Assembly: GCA_023251855.1 (NCBI GenBank) | Contig: JAHEYA010000117.1 | Location: 1 to 7,207, forward strand | Length of the DNA: 7,207 nt | Source: Bacteroidota bacterium | Lineage (GTDB): Bacteria; Bacteroidota; Bacteroidia; 2-12-FULL-35-15 | Direction: 5' to 3' | Shown here: positions 6,462 through 7,207 of the stretch, in pieces | How positions within the stretch are numbered: the stretch's first letter is position 1 | Layout of the letters: each line of letters starts with the position of its first letter | The notes under the pieces: generated by a model | Databases searched by the model: none | Seen by the model: the letters and a program-made list of their open reading frames with translations, nothing else | Told to the model about the DNA's origin: nothing | Made by a program: the position numbers and the translations under genes

Positions 6462-7207
6462 CTATTTACAATATTGTTTAATGATCTCTTCGGCTTTAGA
6501 ATTACCTAATTTGAGGGACATGTTAAAGTCGGAACAGGCTCCGGTTTTATCTTCGGTTCTGGTTTTAGAAACTCCTCTGTTATAATAAGCAACTGCAAAA
6601 TCAGGTTTTAATTCAATTGCCTTATTCAGATCTGCAAGTTCACCTTTATAATCATTCAATTTACTTTTCATTTCTCCTCTAAGATTAAATGCCTGATAGT
6701 AATCTGGTTTTAGTTCAATAGCTTTATTAAAATCATTAAGAGCCATTGAATAATCTTCAAGCTCATTTCTGGCGCGGCCCCTATTAAAATAAGGTTCTTC
6801 AAAATCCCATTTCAATTCAATAGCATAATTAAGATCATGAAAAGCGGCTTTAAAATCATTCATTCCAATTTCTGCTTCTGCTTTTCTATTATATATTTTA
6901 GCATCATCCGGCTTCAATTCTATTGCCATATTAAAATCTTTGATAGCACCTGCATAGTCCTTTATTCCAGCTTTTGCATTGCCCCTCAATGAATATACTT
7001 CAGCATCTTTAGGGTTTACCTCAATTGCTTTATCAAAATCCTGAATCGCACCTGAATAATCTTTTAGTTCATATTGAGCACTTCCTCTGTGCAAATAAGT
7101 GAAATAATCCGGCTTGGCAAGAATGGCTTTGCTATAATCCTCTACAGCACCTGGAAAATCGCCAATTTTATCTTTTGCAGTAGCGCGGTTGTGGTATGCT
7201 TGTGGAT
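6462..7207 (-). CDS. Tetratricopeptide (TPR) repeat protein, 5' end outside the window
   Basis: The frame is open from the right edge to a TAG at 6462-6464, giving 247 residues. The TTG at 7092-7094 is an internal leucine, not the start, because TPR sequence continues upstream of it (NRATAKDKIGDFPGAVEDYSKAI). The visible part is an unbroken array of about seven 34-residue repeats with the TPR pattern: (N/L)RG at helix A, then DY..A..DFNKAIEL and KPD at the turn. The last unit is degenerate (NRGVSKTRTEDKTGACSDFN) and runs into a short C-terminal cap, AEEIIKQYCK. TPR arrays are protein-binding scaffolds. This one could be periplasmic, lipoprotein or cytoplasmic, but the N-terminus that would decide is missing. 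It converges on trmD across the large inverted repeat and shows no functional tie to it. Confidence 0.9.
   Translation of the reverse strand, partial: PQAYHNRATAKDKIGDFPGAVEDYSKAILAKPDYFTYLHRGSAQYELKDYSGAIQDFDKAIEVNPKDAEVYSLRGNAKAGIKDYAGAIKDFNMAIELKPDDAKIYNRKAEAEIGMNDFKAAFHDLNYAIELKWDFEEPYFNRGRARNELEDYSMALNDFNKAIELKPDYYQAFNLRGEMKSKLNDYKGELADLNKAIELKPDFAVAYYNRGVSKTRTEDKTGACSDFNMSLKLGNSKAEEIIKQYCK

Noticed and set aside
6257..6481. 74-codon plus-strand frame spanning the end of trmD and the inverted repeat
   Set aside because: It is out of frame with trmD, runs through the palindrome and shows no conserved motif.

Overview
The window looks like chromosomal DNA from an AT-rich member of the Bacteroidota. 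Three things point there: two adjacent secreted, cysteine- and Thr/Ser-rich proteins built from PKD and Ig-like repeats, one of which ends in the gliding-motility-associated C-terminal (type IX secretion, type B) sorting domain; A/T-rich leaders rather than clear Shine-Dalgarno sites before the starts; and malate dehydrogenase and TrmD sequences of the kind found in that phylum. The genus cannot be decided from the sequence.

Layout. Bases 1-3756 hold a two-gene minus-strand operon. The upstream gene (1969-3756) is a complete 595-residue PKD/Ig protein with the sorting domain. After an 11-base gap comes a second gene (start at 1957) that runs off the left edge; 652 residues are visible: a signal peptide, a LamG-like domain, five Ig-like repeats and the beginning of a PKD domain. 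Bases 3757-4072 are a divergent intergenic region with candidate promoters both ways. Bases 4073-5019 encode malate dehydrogenase on the plus strand, complete except for an apparent one-base loss in an AAAATTTT run near codon 35. After a 228-base gap with two hairpins come a small retropepsin-like aspartic protease gene (5248-5679) and trmD (5698-6384), 18 bases apart and probably co-transcribed. A large two-stage inverted repeat (6370-6460) fills the gap between trmD and a convergent minus-strand TPR gene whose 5' end lies beyond the right edge.

The window mixes housekeeping genes (TCA-cycle enzyme, tRNA methylation) with cell-surface genes. The two surface proteins are predicted to travel together through Sec and then the type IX system. 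The other genes have no evident shared pathway. I do not see a defence system, mobile element, CRISPR array or RNA gene. The signals that the genes do not explain are the long inverted repeat after trmD, the hairpin at 5170-5203 and the mdh frameshift.
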